A stretch of DNA of 7,073 nucleotides, from assembly GCA_013693855.1 (NCBI GenBank), contig CP059261.1, forward strand, positions 3,555,813 through 3,562,885, given 5' to 3'. Shown one piece after another: positions 1 to 5,396 of this stretch (within the stretch, counting starts at the first letter, position 1; every line of letters starts with the position of its first letter). Both the position numbers and the translations under genes were made by a program. The notes beneath the pieces were generated by a model. The model was not told where the DNA came from and did not search any database. It was given only the letters and a program-made list of their open reading frames with translations. The stretch is from Micropruina sp. (GTDB taxonomy: Bacteria > Actinomycetota > Actinomycetes > Propionibacteriales > Propionibacteriaceae).

Positions 1-177
1 GTGGCGCTCCGTGATCTGCCCGCCCAGCCTCGGGTCGATGGTCACGTCGGTGAAGGTGTCGGGGTCACCGGTGTAACGCGGCAGCCACCACCTGCCCATC
101 TGGCCGGTGTAGACGTCGAACGCATGCTCCGGCGAACAGGACAGGTCGAACTCGTGGACGATCGGCTCCAGCTCCAT
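1..177 (-). CDS. SRPBCC/AHSA1-like domain protein, N-terminal 59 residues (cut by window edge)
   Basis: Reading the minus strand from the ATG at 177 gives 59 codons with no stop before base 1. The N-terminus MELEPIVHEFDLSCSPEHAF, followed by D-V-Y and the pair W30-W31, matches the opening beta strand and helix of START-like SRPBCC proteins of the AHSA1 type (activator of Hsp90 ATPase homologue). In these the first strand is followed by a helix carrying 'W.W' residues, and 'DPRLGGQITER' (48-58) fits the 'd.r.GG...e' turn. Such proteins fold into a helix-grip cavity that binds hydrophobic ligands; bacterial members rarely have a known ligand. Family length is about 140-160 residues, so roughly 60% lies outside the window. 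It is divergent from the lipoprotein gene at 306. No Shine-Dalgarno is visible; the minus-strand hexamer CACGAT (188-183) ends 5 bases before the ATG and could be a weak leaderless -10. The domain call is from remembered family patterns. Confidence 0.75.
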   Translation of the reverse strand, partial: MELEPIVHEFDLSCSPEHAFDVYTGQMGRWWLPRYTGDPDTFTDVTIDPRLGGQITERH

Positions 178-292
178 GCCTCATCGTGGCACGCCTCGGC
201 CGCGCCCGGCCAGGTCACGTGGATCGCCGTCCGATGCTCACCCGAATGGGTCGCGCGCCTTGTGGGACCACGGAACTGCTTGGCCCGCGTGT

Positions 293-298
293 TACCGT
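293..298 (+). promoter_or_regulatory. Probable -10 box (TACCGT) of a leaderless promoter for the SH3-CHAP lipoprotein
   Basis: TACCGT fits the actinobacterial -10 consensus TANNNT and ends 7 bases before the ATG at 306, so transcription would start at or within a base of the start codon. No Shine-Dalgarno lies before that ATG. No convincing -35 is seen about 17 bases upstream. GGAAC at 272-276 resembles an ECF-sigma -35, but I found no partner at the right spacing. The 128-base divergent spacer (178-305) holds nothing else I can identify. Confidence 0.45.
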
Positions 299-305
299 CG
301 AGGCC

Positions 306-1149
306 ATGCGGTCCGCACCCCTGGAACGCGTCGGACGGCTTGCTTCGCCGCCATCGCGCTGGTCGTCCTGTCGGGCTGCTCCTCGCTCCCGCTCGGTGGC
401 ATCACGTCCTCGCCGACGGCGTCGACCACCCCGTCCGAAGCCCCGGGAGAGCCGATCACGGCCCGGGTGATGTCCCCTTCGAACAACCCGCTCCGCCTCC
501 GCTCGAAACCGTCCACGTCGGCGAAGGTGCTGGCCACGATCAAGCGCGGCACCACGGTCACGCTGACCTGCGCGGCGACCGGATCGCGCGTCCGCGGACC
601 GGAAGGGGACTCCACGACGTGGCACAAGGTGACCCACTCGGGCAAGACCGGCTTCCTGTCGGCCGCGTACCTCCGGGGAGGGGACAACCCGCTCGTCCCG
701 CGGTGCAGCGACGGTTCGGCCACCACCCCGCGGTCACCCGCGGCCCCGAACTGGACGCCCACGTCATCGAGATCGCTCGGGGACAGACGAAGATCGAGGC
801 GACCAAGGGCAACTGCTCGCCGTACGGGCAGTGCGGCCCGTGGGACGGGCTGTTCGCCACCTGGGTGTGGCGCAAGGCCGGCATCAGCATCCCGAAGTAC
901 CCCTACAGCGACGACATGTACAACTGGGGCAGCCGGTACGGCCGCAGCCATCTGGGACTGAACGGCGTGGGTCCCGGTGACCTCGTCCTGTCCGGCACGG
1001 GGCCCACGGAACGCAAGACCTCCAAGCGGGCCGACATCGTCGTCGAGGTCCAGGACGACCACCTCAGGGTGATCGGCGGCGACATCAAAGGCCGGGTCGT
1101 GGAACGGGATGTGAAACGTTCGGAGTTCTACGGCTGGGTGGACGCCTAG
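306..1149 (+). CDS. SH3b-CHAP lipoprotein, interrupted as read by two apparent single-base frameshifts
   Basis: The protein is split over three frames. ATG 306 opens MRSAP; the next frame gives a signal peptide (twin Arg, hydrophobic IALVV, lipobox LSGC) and an SH3b domain ('LRLRSKPSTSAKVLATIKRG' to 'GKTGFLSAAYL', about bases 467-676); the third frame gives a CHAP/NlpC-P60-like domain from about base 750 to the TAG at 1147. One extra C in the CCCC run at 318-321 joins start to signal peptide as MRSAPPGTRRTACFAA, with lipid Cys at residue 25. A second extra C in a run between 726 and 747 joins SH3b to CHAP, giving about 281 residues. The product would be an exported, membrane-anchored wall-associated protein. 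The CHAP part keeps 'ATWVWRKAGI' and 'GPGDLVLSGTGP', but where relatives have W-C-x-L-F it has W-D-G-L-F (base 840), and S-K-R-A-D replaces the usual S-V-H-V-G, so catalytic Cys and His seem lost. It may be a binding-only pseudoenzyme or a decaying gene. Without the repairs the start is uncertain; TTG 260 is an alternative. Confidence 0.7.
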
Positions 1150-1152
1150 GCT
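1147..1152 (+). promoter_or_regulatory. Probable -10 box (TAGGCT) overlapping the upstream stop codon
   Basis: TAGGCT begins with the TAG stop of the lipoprotein gene and ends 6 bases before ATG 1159, the spacing expected of a leaderless transcript. The 6-base leader (TCCCGC) has no Shine-Dalgarno. No clear -35 is visible, which is common in high-GC actinobacteria. Confidence 0.45.
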
Positions 1153-1158
1153 TCCCGC

Positions 1159-2289
1159 ATGCGCTTCGAGTTCGGGGAATCCCCGGCCGGCACCATCGGC
1201 ATCGAATGGGAACTCGCACTCGTGGACCCCACGACCCTGGAACTCGTCCCGGCGGCGCCGCGGGTCCTGGACGAGGTGGCCGACCCGGTGGGCGGCCCGA
1301 TCCGGCGGGAATTCCTCACCGACATGATCGAGCTGGTCAGCGGCGTCCACCGGCGCGTCACGGACGCCGTCGCCGATCTGGCCGACAGCCTGAGCGAGGT
1401 CCGCCGCATCCTCGGCTCCGACGTCGTCCTGCTGGGCGCCGGCACCCACCCGTTCAGCGAGGCGGCCGCGCAGCAGCATTTCGACTACCCGCGCTACAAC
1501 ACCGTCGCCGAGCGGAACGCCTGGTGGGGCCGCCGGATGGTCGTCTTCGGCACCCACCTGCACGTGGGCATCGACCACCGCGACAAGGCCCTCCCGATCA
1601 CCGCGGGCCTGGCCCGATTCAGCCCCTATTTCATCGCGCTGTCGGCCGGCTCGCCGTTCTGGGAGGGCGAGGAGACCGGGTTCGCCTCCCAGCGGCTCAT
1701 GTTGTTCCAACAGCTGCCGACCAACGGGCTGCCGTTCAACCTCGACGACTGGGCGGCCTTCGAGGCGTACGCGGACGAGCTGGAGAGCGTCGGAATGGCG
1801 AAGACGCCCGCAGAGATCCGCTGGGACGTCCGTCCGTCGACGTTCGGGACGGTCGAGAACCGGCTGCTCGATTCGGTCCCGAGCCTGGCCGAACTGGGCG
1901 CGCTGACCGCGCTCGGCCAGTGCCTCACCGAATGGATGAACCGGGAGCTCGCCGCCGGTCGCGAGATCGGCTGGCTGCCGGAGTGGTTCGTCCGGGAGAA
2001 CAAGTGGCGCGCCTGCCGCTATGGCCTGGACGCCGAGATCATCACCCCGAACCCCGCTCGGCGCCTGGTGCCGCTGCGGGACGGGTTGACCATCTGGCTC
2101 AACCGGCTGGAGCCCATCGCAGCGGATCTGGGTTGCGCCGAGGAACTCGCGTTCTGCGACACCCTGGCCGTCCGGGGCCCGTCGTACGCCCGGCAGCGTG
2201 CGGTGTTCGAGGCAGGCGGGGACGTGCGCGACGTCGCCGCCCTGATCGTGCGCGAGACCGGCGCTCCGCTGCCCGCCTGGGCGGGCTAA
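1159..2289 (+). CDS. YbdK-type carboxylate-amine ligase (glutamate-cysteine ligase family, GCS2)
   Basis: The 376-residue product has the usual length of the family annotated 'glutamate--cysteine ligase' or 'carboxylate-amine ligase, YbdK type'. These are ATP-grasp-like glutamine-synthetase-fold enzymes that join the gamma-carboxylate of glutamate to an amine such as cysteine. Visible motifs are GIEWELALVD (14-23; relatives often have GIEEE), FGTHLHVGID (130-139, metal/ATP-binding histidines), LSAGSPFWEG (161-170), RWDVRPSTFGTVENRLLDS (221-239) and ENKWRACRYGLDAEII (280-295). No signal peptide or membrane segment is seen, so it should be cytosolic. The first ATG of the frame immediately precedes the conserved N-terminal motif, which supports the start. 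It lies 9 bases after the lipoprotein stop and 10 bases before the amidotransferase start. Actinobacteria of this type generally use mycothiol rather than glutathione, so the true amine acceptor is open. The family call is firm; the reaction is inferred. Confidence 0.9.
   Translation: MRFEFGESPAGTIGIEWELALVDPTTLELVPAAPRVLDEVADPVGGPIRREFLTDMIELVSGVHRRVTDAVADLADSLSEVRRILGSDVVLLGAGTHPFSEAAAQQHFDYPRYNTVAERNAWWGRRMVVFGTHLHVGIDHRDKALPITAGLARFSPYFIALSAGSPFWEGEETGFASQRLMLFQQLPTNGLPFNLDDWAAFEAYADELESVGMAKTPAEIRWDVRPSTFGTVENRLLDSVPSLAELGALTALGQCLTEWMNRELAAGREIGWLPEWFVRENKWRACRYGLDAEIITPNPARRLVPLRDGLTIWLNRLEPIAADLGCAEELAFCDTLAVRGPSYARQRAVFEAGGDVRDVAALIVRETGAPLPAWAG
2271..2286. other. Perfect 7-bp inverted repeat at the end of the ligase gene
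   Basis: GCCCGCC and GGCGGGC flank a 2-base centre and end directly before the TAA at 2287. With a more realistic 4-base loop it is a 6-bp all-GC stem. It sits inside the last codons (encoding P-A-W-A-G) and just upstream of the predicted -10 of the next gene. It may slow transcription from the ligase gene, or may simply reflect GC-rich coding. There is no T tract. Confidence 0.25.
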
Positions 2290-2292
2290 CCT
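2287..2292 (+). promoter_or_regulatory. Probable -10 box (TAACCT) overlapping the ligase stop codon
   Basis: TAACCT starts with the TAA stop of the ligase gene and ends 7 bases before the GTG at 2300. The leader between them has no Shine-Dalgarno, so a leaderless transcript is suggested. It is the third such arrangement in a row in this window. Confidence 0.45.
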
Positions 2293-2299
2293 TCCGCCC

Positions 2300-3031
2300 G
2301 TGAAACCGTTCCTGATGCTCGCTACCCGCGACCACGACGGCGCCGCGATCGCGGAGTACCACTCGGTGCGGCGGCACGGCGGACTGACCGAGGACCAGTT
2401 GGTGCACCTTCGGGTCGAGGCCGCGCCGCTGCCGGAGGGGCTGAACGTGCGGGACTACTGCGGCGTGCTGCTGGGCGGCAGTTCTTTCAACATCTCCGAC
2501 GTCGACAAGACCCCGCTGCAGCAGCGCGTCGAGGCCGACCTCCGTCGGCTCATCGACGACATCGTCGACGCGGACGTGCCGTTCCTGGGCATGTGCTACG
2601 GGATCGGGACGGTCACCACCCACCTCGGCGGGGTGGTCGACCGCACCTACACCGAGGGCGTCGGGGCGGTGGACATCAGCCTGACCGGCGCGGCCGCCGA
2701 CGACCCGCTGTGCGAGGGGCTACCCGGGGTGTTCAAGGCGTTCGTCGGCCACAAGGAGGCGTGCACCGTCGCCCCCGAGGGCATCACCATGCTCGCGACC
2801 GGTGAGGCGTGCCCCGTCCAGATGTACCGCGTGGGCACCAACGTGTACGTGACCCAGTTCCACCCCGAGTTGGACGAGGACGACCTGGAAGCCCGGATGC
2901 GGATCTACTCCCACGCGGGCTACTTCGACCCCGAGGAGCTGGACGATCTGGTCGCGATGGCCAGGGCGTCCGGGGTGGACGGGTCGCAGCACAAGATCCT
3001 CGCGAACTTCGTCCGTCGCTACGCGCAGTAG
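2300..3031 (+). CDS. Class I glutamine amidotransferase-type protein (GATase1)
   Basis: The 243-residue product is a stand-alone class I glutamine amidotransferase domain of the GMP-synthase-like group (COG0518 type). The nucleophile elbow is FLGMCYGIG with Cys99, and the His/Glu pair is in TQFHPELDEDD (His188, Glu190), so the Cys-His-Glu triad looks complete. GVLLGGSSFNISD (55-67) is the usual oxyanion/substrate loop region. No synthetase domain is fused, and no signal peptide is present. Such enzymes take ammonia from glutamine or cleave gamma-glutamyl bonds in other compounds; relatives include gamma-glutamyl peptidases acting on glutathione-like molecules. Directly following a gamma-glutamyl ligase-family gene by 10 bases, it may act on a related gamma-glutamyl compound, but that is inference from position only. 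The GTG start is chosen because MKPFLMLATRDHD aligns with the first strand of the fold and because of the TAACCT box. The C-terminal tail (about 208-243) is a helical extension ending YAQ. Confidence 0.88.
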   Translation: MKPFLMLATRDHDGAAIAEYHSVRRHGGLTEDQLVHLRVEAAPLPEGLNVRDYCGVLLGGSSFNISDVDKTPLQQRVEADLRRLIDDIVDADVPFLGMCYGIGTVTTHLGGVVDRTYTEGVGAVDISLTGAAADDPLCEGLPGVFKAFVGHKEACTVAPEGITMLATGEACPVQMYRVGTNVYVTQFHPELDEDDLEARMRIYSHAGYFDPEELDDLVAMARASGVDGSQHKILANFVRRYAQ

Positions 3032-3034
3032 CCC

Positions 3035-3075
3035 GGCCGCCCCGGGGCCGCGGGCGTCCGTTGGCCGGGGCGGTC
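3035..3075. terminator. Hairpin between convergent genes, possible bidirectional terminator
   Basis: GGCCGCCCCGG (3035-3045) pairs with CCGGGGCGGTC (3065-3075) as an 11-bp stem with one G-T wobble and a 19-base loop. It fills the 45-base gap between the amidotransferase stop (3031) and the stop of the opposing acetyltransferase (3077-3079), exactly where a shared terminator is expected. There is no T run on either side, as is common in high-GC actinobacteria, so efficiency cannot be judged. Confidence 0.5.
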
Positions 3076-3076
3076 G

Positions 3077-3354
3077 CTACACCGTGTCCGCTGCGAACTC
3101 GGGGTGCCGTTCGAGGAAGCCGAGGACGAACGGGCAGGTCGCCCCGAACCGCCAGCCCTCGGCGCGGGCGCCCTCAAGGCGTGCCGCACCAGGACCGTCC
3201 CCAGCCCCTGCCCGCCGAACTCCGGGCGCACCACGGTGTGATCGAACATGGCGACGCCGTTGCGGAGCTTGTAGTGCGCGTAGCCGGCCCGGTCACCGTC
3301 GACGCGGATTTCGAACCGGCTCTTCTTGCGGTTGTGCAGCAACTCCCTCGCCAT
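3077..3354 (-). CDS. Small GNAT-family N-acetyltransferase (YjdJ-like), one apparent frameshift
   Basis: From ATG 3354 the minus strand encodes MARELLHNRKKSRFEIRVDG and continues through a beta strand (AGYAHYKLRNG) to HTVVRPEFGGQGLGTVLVRHA, where the acetyl-CoA pyrophosphate loop is GGQGLG (residues 47-52). It then runs out of frame. The adjacent frame continues EGARAEGWRFGATCPFVLG and FLERHPEFAADTV to a TAG at 3079-3077, the typical end of the short acetyltransferase family with a 'CPF...F..RHPE' C-terminus. One extra C (minus strand, GCCTT near 3176-3180) restores a 92-residue protein, normal for this family. The substrate of these small cytosolic GNATs is generally unknown. It converges with the amidotransferase. 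No Shine-Dalgarno is seen; the minus-strand hexamer CATCCT (3366-3361) lies 6 bases before the ATG and resembles the leaderless -10 boxes of its neighbours. The break is either a recent mutation or a sequence error. Confidence 0.8.
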
Positions 3355-3476
3355 GCGCGCAGGATGGCACACCCGGGTGAACGGTTTGAGCGCCGTCCCA
3401 GCGGCGGTGGGGCTCGGTCGTTCGAGGGGGCGAGGGGATCCGGTTGGCGGGTCCCCGCCCTGCTGCAGGTGTCTTC
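3355..3476. other. Intergenic stretch before the repeat array, no gene seen
   Basis: This GC-rich stretch precedes the acetyltransferase start on the minus strand and leads into the repeat array. Open frames crossing it do not resemble proteins. It has a small inverted repeat, GGCGGG/CCCGCC at 3446-3459, with a 2-base centre and no evident role. No copy of the array core is present here. Confidence 0.5.
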
Positions 3477-3554
3477 GGGGTCTCGACAAGCTCGACCGCC
3501 GGGCGTCTCGCATGCCCCCGGAGGTATCGGCCGAGACCACCGCAGGACGGGTCC

Positions 3555-3698
3555 GGGGTCTCGACAAGCTCGACCGCCGGGGAAGAACCGGTGGCTCCGC
3601 TGGAAACCAAGAGCGACAGCCTCGACAGGCTCGACCGCCGGGTGCCTCGCAGCCACCCCGGTGCCAGGCCGGGTCCACCGAGGCCCTCCGCAGAACCC
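3555..3698 (+). repeat. Higher-order repeat unit 1 (core, spacer a, core, spacer b), 144 bp
   Basis: This unit holds the cores at 3555 and about 3617. Its spacer a (3582-3616) differs from that of unit 2 by only a few bases over the first 33 (AAACCAAGAGC versus AGACCAGGAGC). Its spacer b shares GTGCCAGGCCGGGT and CCCTCCGCAG with unit 2. Confidence 0.75.
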
Positions 3699-3844
3699 GG
3701 GGTCTCGACAGGCTCGACCGCCGGGGAAGAACCGGTGGCTCCGCTGGAGACCAGGAGCCACCAGCTTTCGACGGGCTCGACCGCCGGGCAGGTAGCTTGC
3801 ACCCGGGTGCCAGGCCGGGTGCACCGGCGCCCTCCGCAGGATCC
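3699..3844 (+). repeat. Higher-order repeat unit 2 (core, spacer a, core, spacer b), 146 bp
   Basis: This is the second copy of the composite unit, with cores at 3699 and about 3762. Its spacers are near-identical (a) or partly conserved (b) relative to unit 1, which points to local duplication of the whole two-core block. The core at 3845-3871 starts a third, truncated unit, and the core at 3477 followed by a diverged b-like spacer looks like the tail of an older one. Confidence 0.75.
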
Positions 3845-3929
3845 GGGGTCTCGACAGGCTCGACCACCGGGAGAACCCCGAGCACCCCGACCAGTTCCTG
3901 CAATATTGTGAGTCGAAACCCTACGCAAT

Positions 3930-3947
3930 GATCAGTTAGGATCAGTT
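3930..3947 (+). promoter_or_regulatory. GATCAGTT direct repeat over a TAGGAT -10 box: promoter/operator of the sugar operon
   Basis: GATCAGTT occurs at 3930-3937 and again at 3940-3947, a period of 10 bases, so both copies face the same side of the helix. TAGGAT (3937-3942), which fits TANNNT, lies in the overlap, so a protein bound here would cover the -10 region. The surrounding 3897-3960 is clearly AT-richer than the rest of the window. No convincing -35 is seen (CGAAAC lies about 17 bases upstream). The distance to the start codon leaves a leader of roughly 20 bases with a Shine-Dalgarno, unlike the leaderless genes to the left. Confidence 0.45.
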
Positions 3948-3956
3948 CAAGGGACT

Positions 3957-3963
3957 GAAGGAG
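3957..3963 (+). promoter_or_regulatory. Shine-Dalgarno GAAGGAG that selects GTG 3969
   Basis: GAAGGAG is a strong ribosome-binding site. It ends 5 bases before the GTG at 3969 but only 2 before the GTG at 3966. The second GTG is therefore the better start, giving M-IHFGTGGWR as in relatives. TCAGT (3942-3946) and ACTGA (3954-3958) form a small inverted repeat that touches this site. Confidence 0.65.
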
Positions 3964-3968
3964 CAGTG

Positions 3969-5396
3969 GTGATCCACTTCGGCACCGGCGGGTGGCGCGA
4001 GATCATCGGCGACGGCTTCACCCGGGCCAACGTCCGACTGCTCGTGCAGGGCCTCTGCGACGCGATGGCGGCCGAGGGCGTCGTCGGGCGCGGGGTGGTC
4101 GTCGGCTACGACCGGCGCTTCCTGTCCGACGTCGCGGCCTGGTGGGCCACGGAGGTGTTCCTCGGCAACGAGGTGCCGGTGACGCTGGTGACCCGTCCGG
4201 CCCCCACCCCCATGTTCATGTGGACGGTGCGCAACAAGAACTGCGCCTACGGGATCGCGGTGACCGCGTCCCACAACCCGGCTCTCTACAACGGGATCAA
4301 GGTGTTCACCGAAGGCGGACGCGACGCCGACGCCGAGGTCACCGATGCGCTGGAGAAGCGGATCAACGCCCTCGGCGAGGCCGACGTCCGGGCACTGGAG
4401 CCGGAGGCGGCGCGCGCTTCGTCCCTGCTGACGCGGCAGTCGTCCCTGAACTGGTACATCGACGCCATCTTGGAGCAGTTGGACGTCGAGACCATCCGCC
4501 ATCGGCACCTGACGATCGTGCTCGACCCGATGTTCGGGGTCGCGCAGACCTGTCTGCAGACGATCCTCATGACCGCCCGCTGCCAGGTGGACGTGATCAA
4601 CGACCGTCACGACGCCCTGTTCGGCGGCCGGTTGCCCTCGCCCAACGCCGCGACCCTGGAGCCGCTGCGGCAGGCGGTCCTCGAACGGGGCGCCGACCTC
4701 GGCATCGCCACCGACGGCGACGCCGACCGGCTCGGCATCATCGACGACGCCGGCACCTTCCTGCACCCCAACCAGATCCTGGTGCTGCTGTACGAGCACC
4801 TGCTCAGCGGCAAGGGCTGGACGGGCCCGGCCGTCCGCAACATGTCCACCACGCACCTGCTCGACCGGGTCGCCGCCGCTCACGGTGAGCGCTGCTACGA
4901 GGTGCCGGTCGGGTTCAAGTGGATCTCGGCGAAGATGGCCGAGACGGACGCCGTGATCGGCGGGGAGTCGTCGGGAGGGCTGACCGTTCGCGGCCACATC
5001 GCCGGCAAGGACGGGGTGTACGCAGGCAGCCTGCTGGTCGAGATGGTGGCCGCGTCCGGCATGCGGCTCAGCGAGCTGTACGCCGATCTGACCGACCGTT
5101 ATGGCGCCGCCGAGTTCGTCGAGACGTCGTACCCGTTCGACGCCGCGCGCCGGGCTGACCTGGACAGGCGGATCTTCGAGGCCCACGACCTGCCGGCGTT
5201 CGGGCGCGAGGTCGAACGCGTCAGTTGGACGGACGGCTGCAAGGTGTACTTCGGCGACGAGGGGTGGCTGACGATCCGGTTCTCCGGCACCGAGCCGGTT
5301 CTCCGGGTGTTCGCCGAACTGCCGACCAAGGCCGAAGCCCAGGCGGTCGCAGCCACCGTCGCGTCCTATTACGGCTTGTCGGGAGGGGTTTCATGA
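3969..5396 (+). CDS. Phosphoglucomutase/phosphomannomutase family protein
   Basis: The 475-residue product has the four-domain alpha-D-phosphohexomutase layout. It has HFGTGGWR at the N-terminus (3-10), the phosphoserine loop TASHNPALYNG with Ser101 (99-109), the Mg site DGDADR (249-254), the sugar-specificity loop GGESSGG (331-337) and the phosphate-binding loop RFSGTEPVLRVF (437-448). All key residues are present, so it should be active in the cytosol, moving phosphate between C1 and C6 of a hexose via a bisphosphate intermediate. The GESSG loop is shared by glucose- and mannose-type enzymes and does not settle the substrate. It is first in an operon: its stop overlaps the next start as ATGA, and two sugar-activation genes follow. 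The leader has a strong Shine-Dalgarno and a possible operator. Length is normal for the family (about 450-550). Family certain, sugar unknown. Confidence 0.93.
   Translation: MIHFGTGGWREIIGDGFTRANVRLLVQGLCDAMAAEGVVGRGVVVGYDRRFLSDVAAWWATEVFLGNEVPVTLVTRPAPTPMFMWTVRNKNCAYGIAVTASHNPALYNGIKVFTEGGRDADAEVTDALEKRINALGEADVRALEPEAARASSLLTRQSSLNWYIDAILEQLDVETIRHRHLTIVLDPMFGVAQTCLQTILMTARCQVDVINDRHDALFGGRLPSPNAATLEPLRQAVLERGADLGIATDGDADRLGIIDDAGTFLHPNQILVLLYEHLLSGKGWTGPAVRNMSTTHLLDRVAAAHGERCYEVPVGFKWISAKMAETDAVIGGESSGGLTVRGHIAGKDGVYAGSLLVEMVAASGMRLSELYADLTDRYGAAEFVETSYPFDAARRADLDRRIFEAHDLPAFGREVERVSWTDGCKVYFGDEGWLTIRFSGTEPVLRVFAELPTKAEAQAVAATVASYYGLSGGVS
5381..5386 (+). promoter_or_regulatory. Shine-Dalgarno GGGAGG for the nucleotidyltransferase
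   Basis: GGGAGG lies inside the end of the mutase gene and ends 6 bases before the ATG at 5393. It supports that start over upstream in-frame candidates and allows reinitiation after the overlapping mutase stop. Confidence 0.6.

Larger units (their letters stand above)
3477..3871 (+). repeat. Array of six direct copies of a TCGACARGCTCGACC core with higher-order tandem structure
   Basis: Full cores start with GGGG, continue TCTCGACARGCTCGACC and end RCCGGG (27 bp). Copies lie at 3477-3503, 3555-3581, about 3617-3642 (5' end diverged), 3699-3725, about 3762-3788 (TTTCGACGGGCTCGACC variant) and 3845-3871 (ACCGGG end). All have the same orientation. Start-to-start distances alternate near 78, 62, 82, 63 and 83 bases because two spacer types alternate. 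Spacer a begins GAAGAACCGGTGGCTCCGC (3582 and 3726); spacer b contains GTGCCAGGCCGGGT and ends near CCTCCGCAG (3661-3698 and 3807-3840). Each core has TCGA arms around a 5-base centre, a weak dyad. I recall similar cores as abundant dispersed intergenic repeats in actinobacterial genomes. The array lies between two divergent gene starts, not at convergent 3' ends where such elements are usual. Confidence 0.85.

Noticed and set aside
1..305. Coding upstream of 306 on the plus strand in frame with the CHAP part
   Set aside because: That stretch is opposite the SRPBCC gene and the divergent spacer. The signal peptide and SH3b domain lie in another frame, so the upstream extension is not real.
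292..1710. Long minus-strand open frame (472 codons) opposite the lipoprotein and ligase genes
   Set aside because: It is antisense to two genes with clear domain motifs. Its translation is low-complexity, with G/A/R/D-rich composition typical of shadow frames in GC-rich DNA.
1206..2303. Second plus-strand frame through the ligase gene (365 codons)
   Set aside because: It is Arg/Gly/Pro-rich out-of-frame reading of the ligase gene, whose own frame has all family motifs.
3446..3459. GGCGGG/CCCGCC inverted repeat as a terminator
   Set aside because: A 2-base centre cannot form a proper loop, there is no T tract, and no gene ends nearby.
3477..3871. CRISPR array
   Set aside because: Spacers are not unique: the two types recur nearly unchanged. 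Repeats vary in length and sequence, and no cas gene is present.
2809..3931. Several open frames on both strands across the repeat array
   Set aside because: They stay open because the GC-rich repeats lack stops. Their products are repetitive (S-R-Q-A-R-P-P-G, V-E-P-V-E-T-P) and match no protein pattern.
3966..3968. GTG 3966 as start of the mutase
   Set aside because: It is only 2 bases from the Shine-Dalgarno, while GTG 3969 has normal 5-base spacing and gives the conserved N-terminus.
3942..5186. Minus-strand open frame of 414 codons opposite the mutase
   Set aside because: The plus strand carries every phosphohexomutase motif in one frame; the antisense reading has no recognisable domain.
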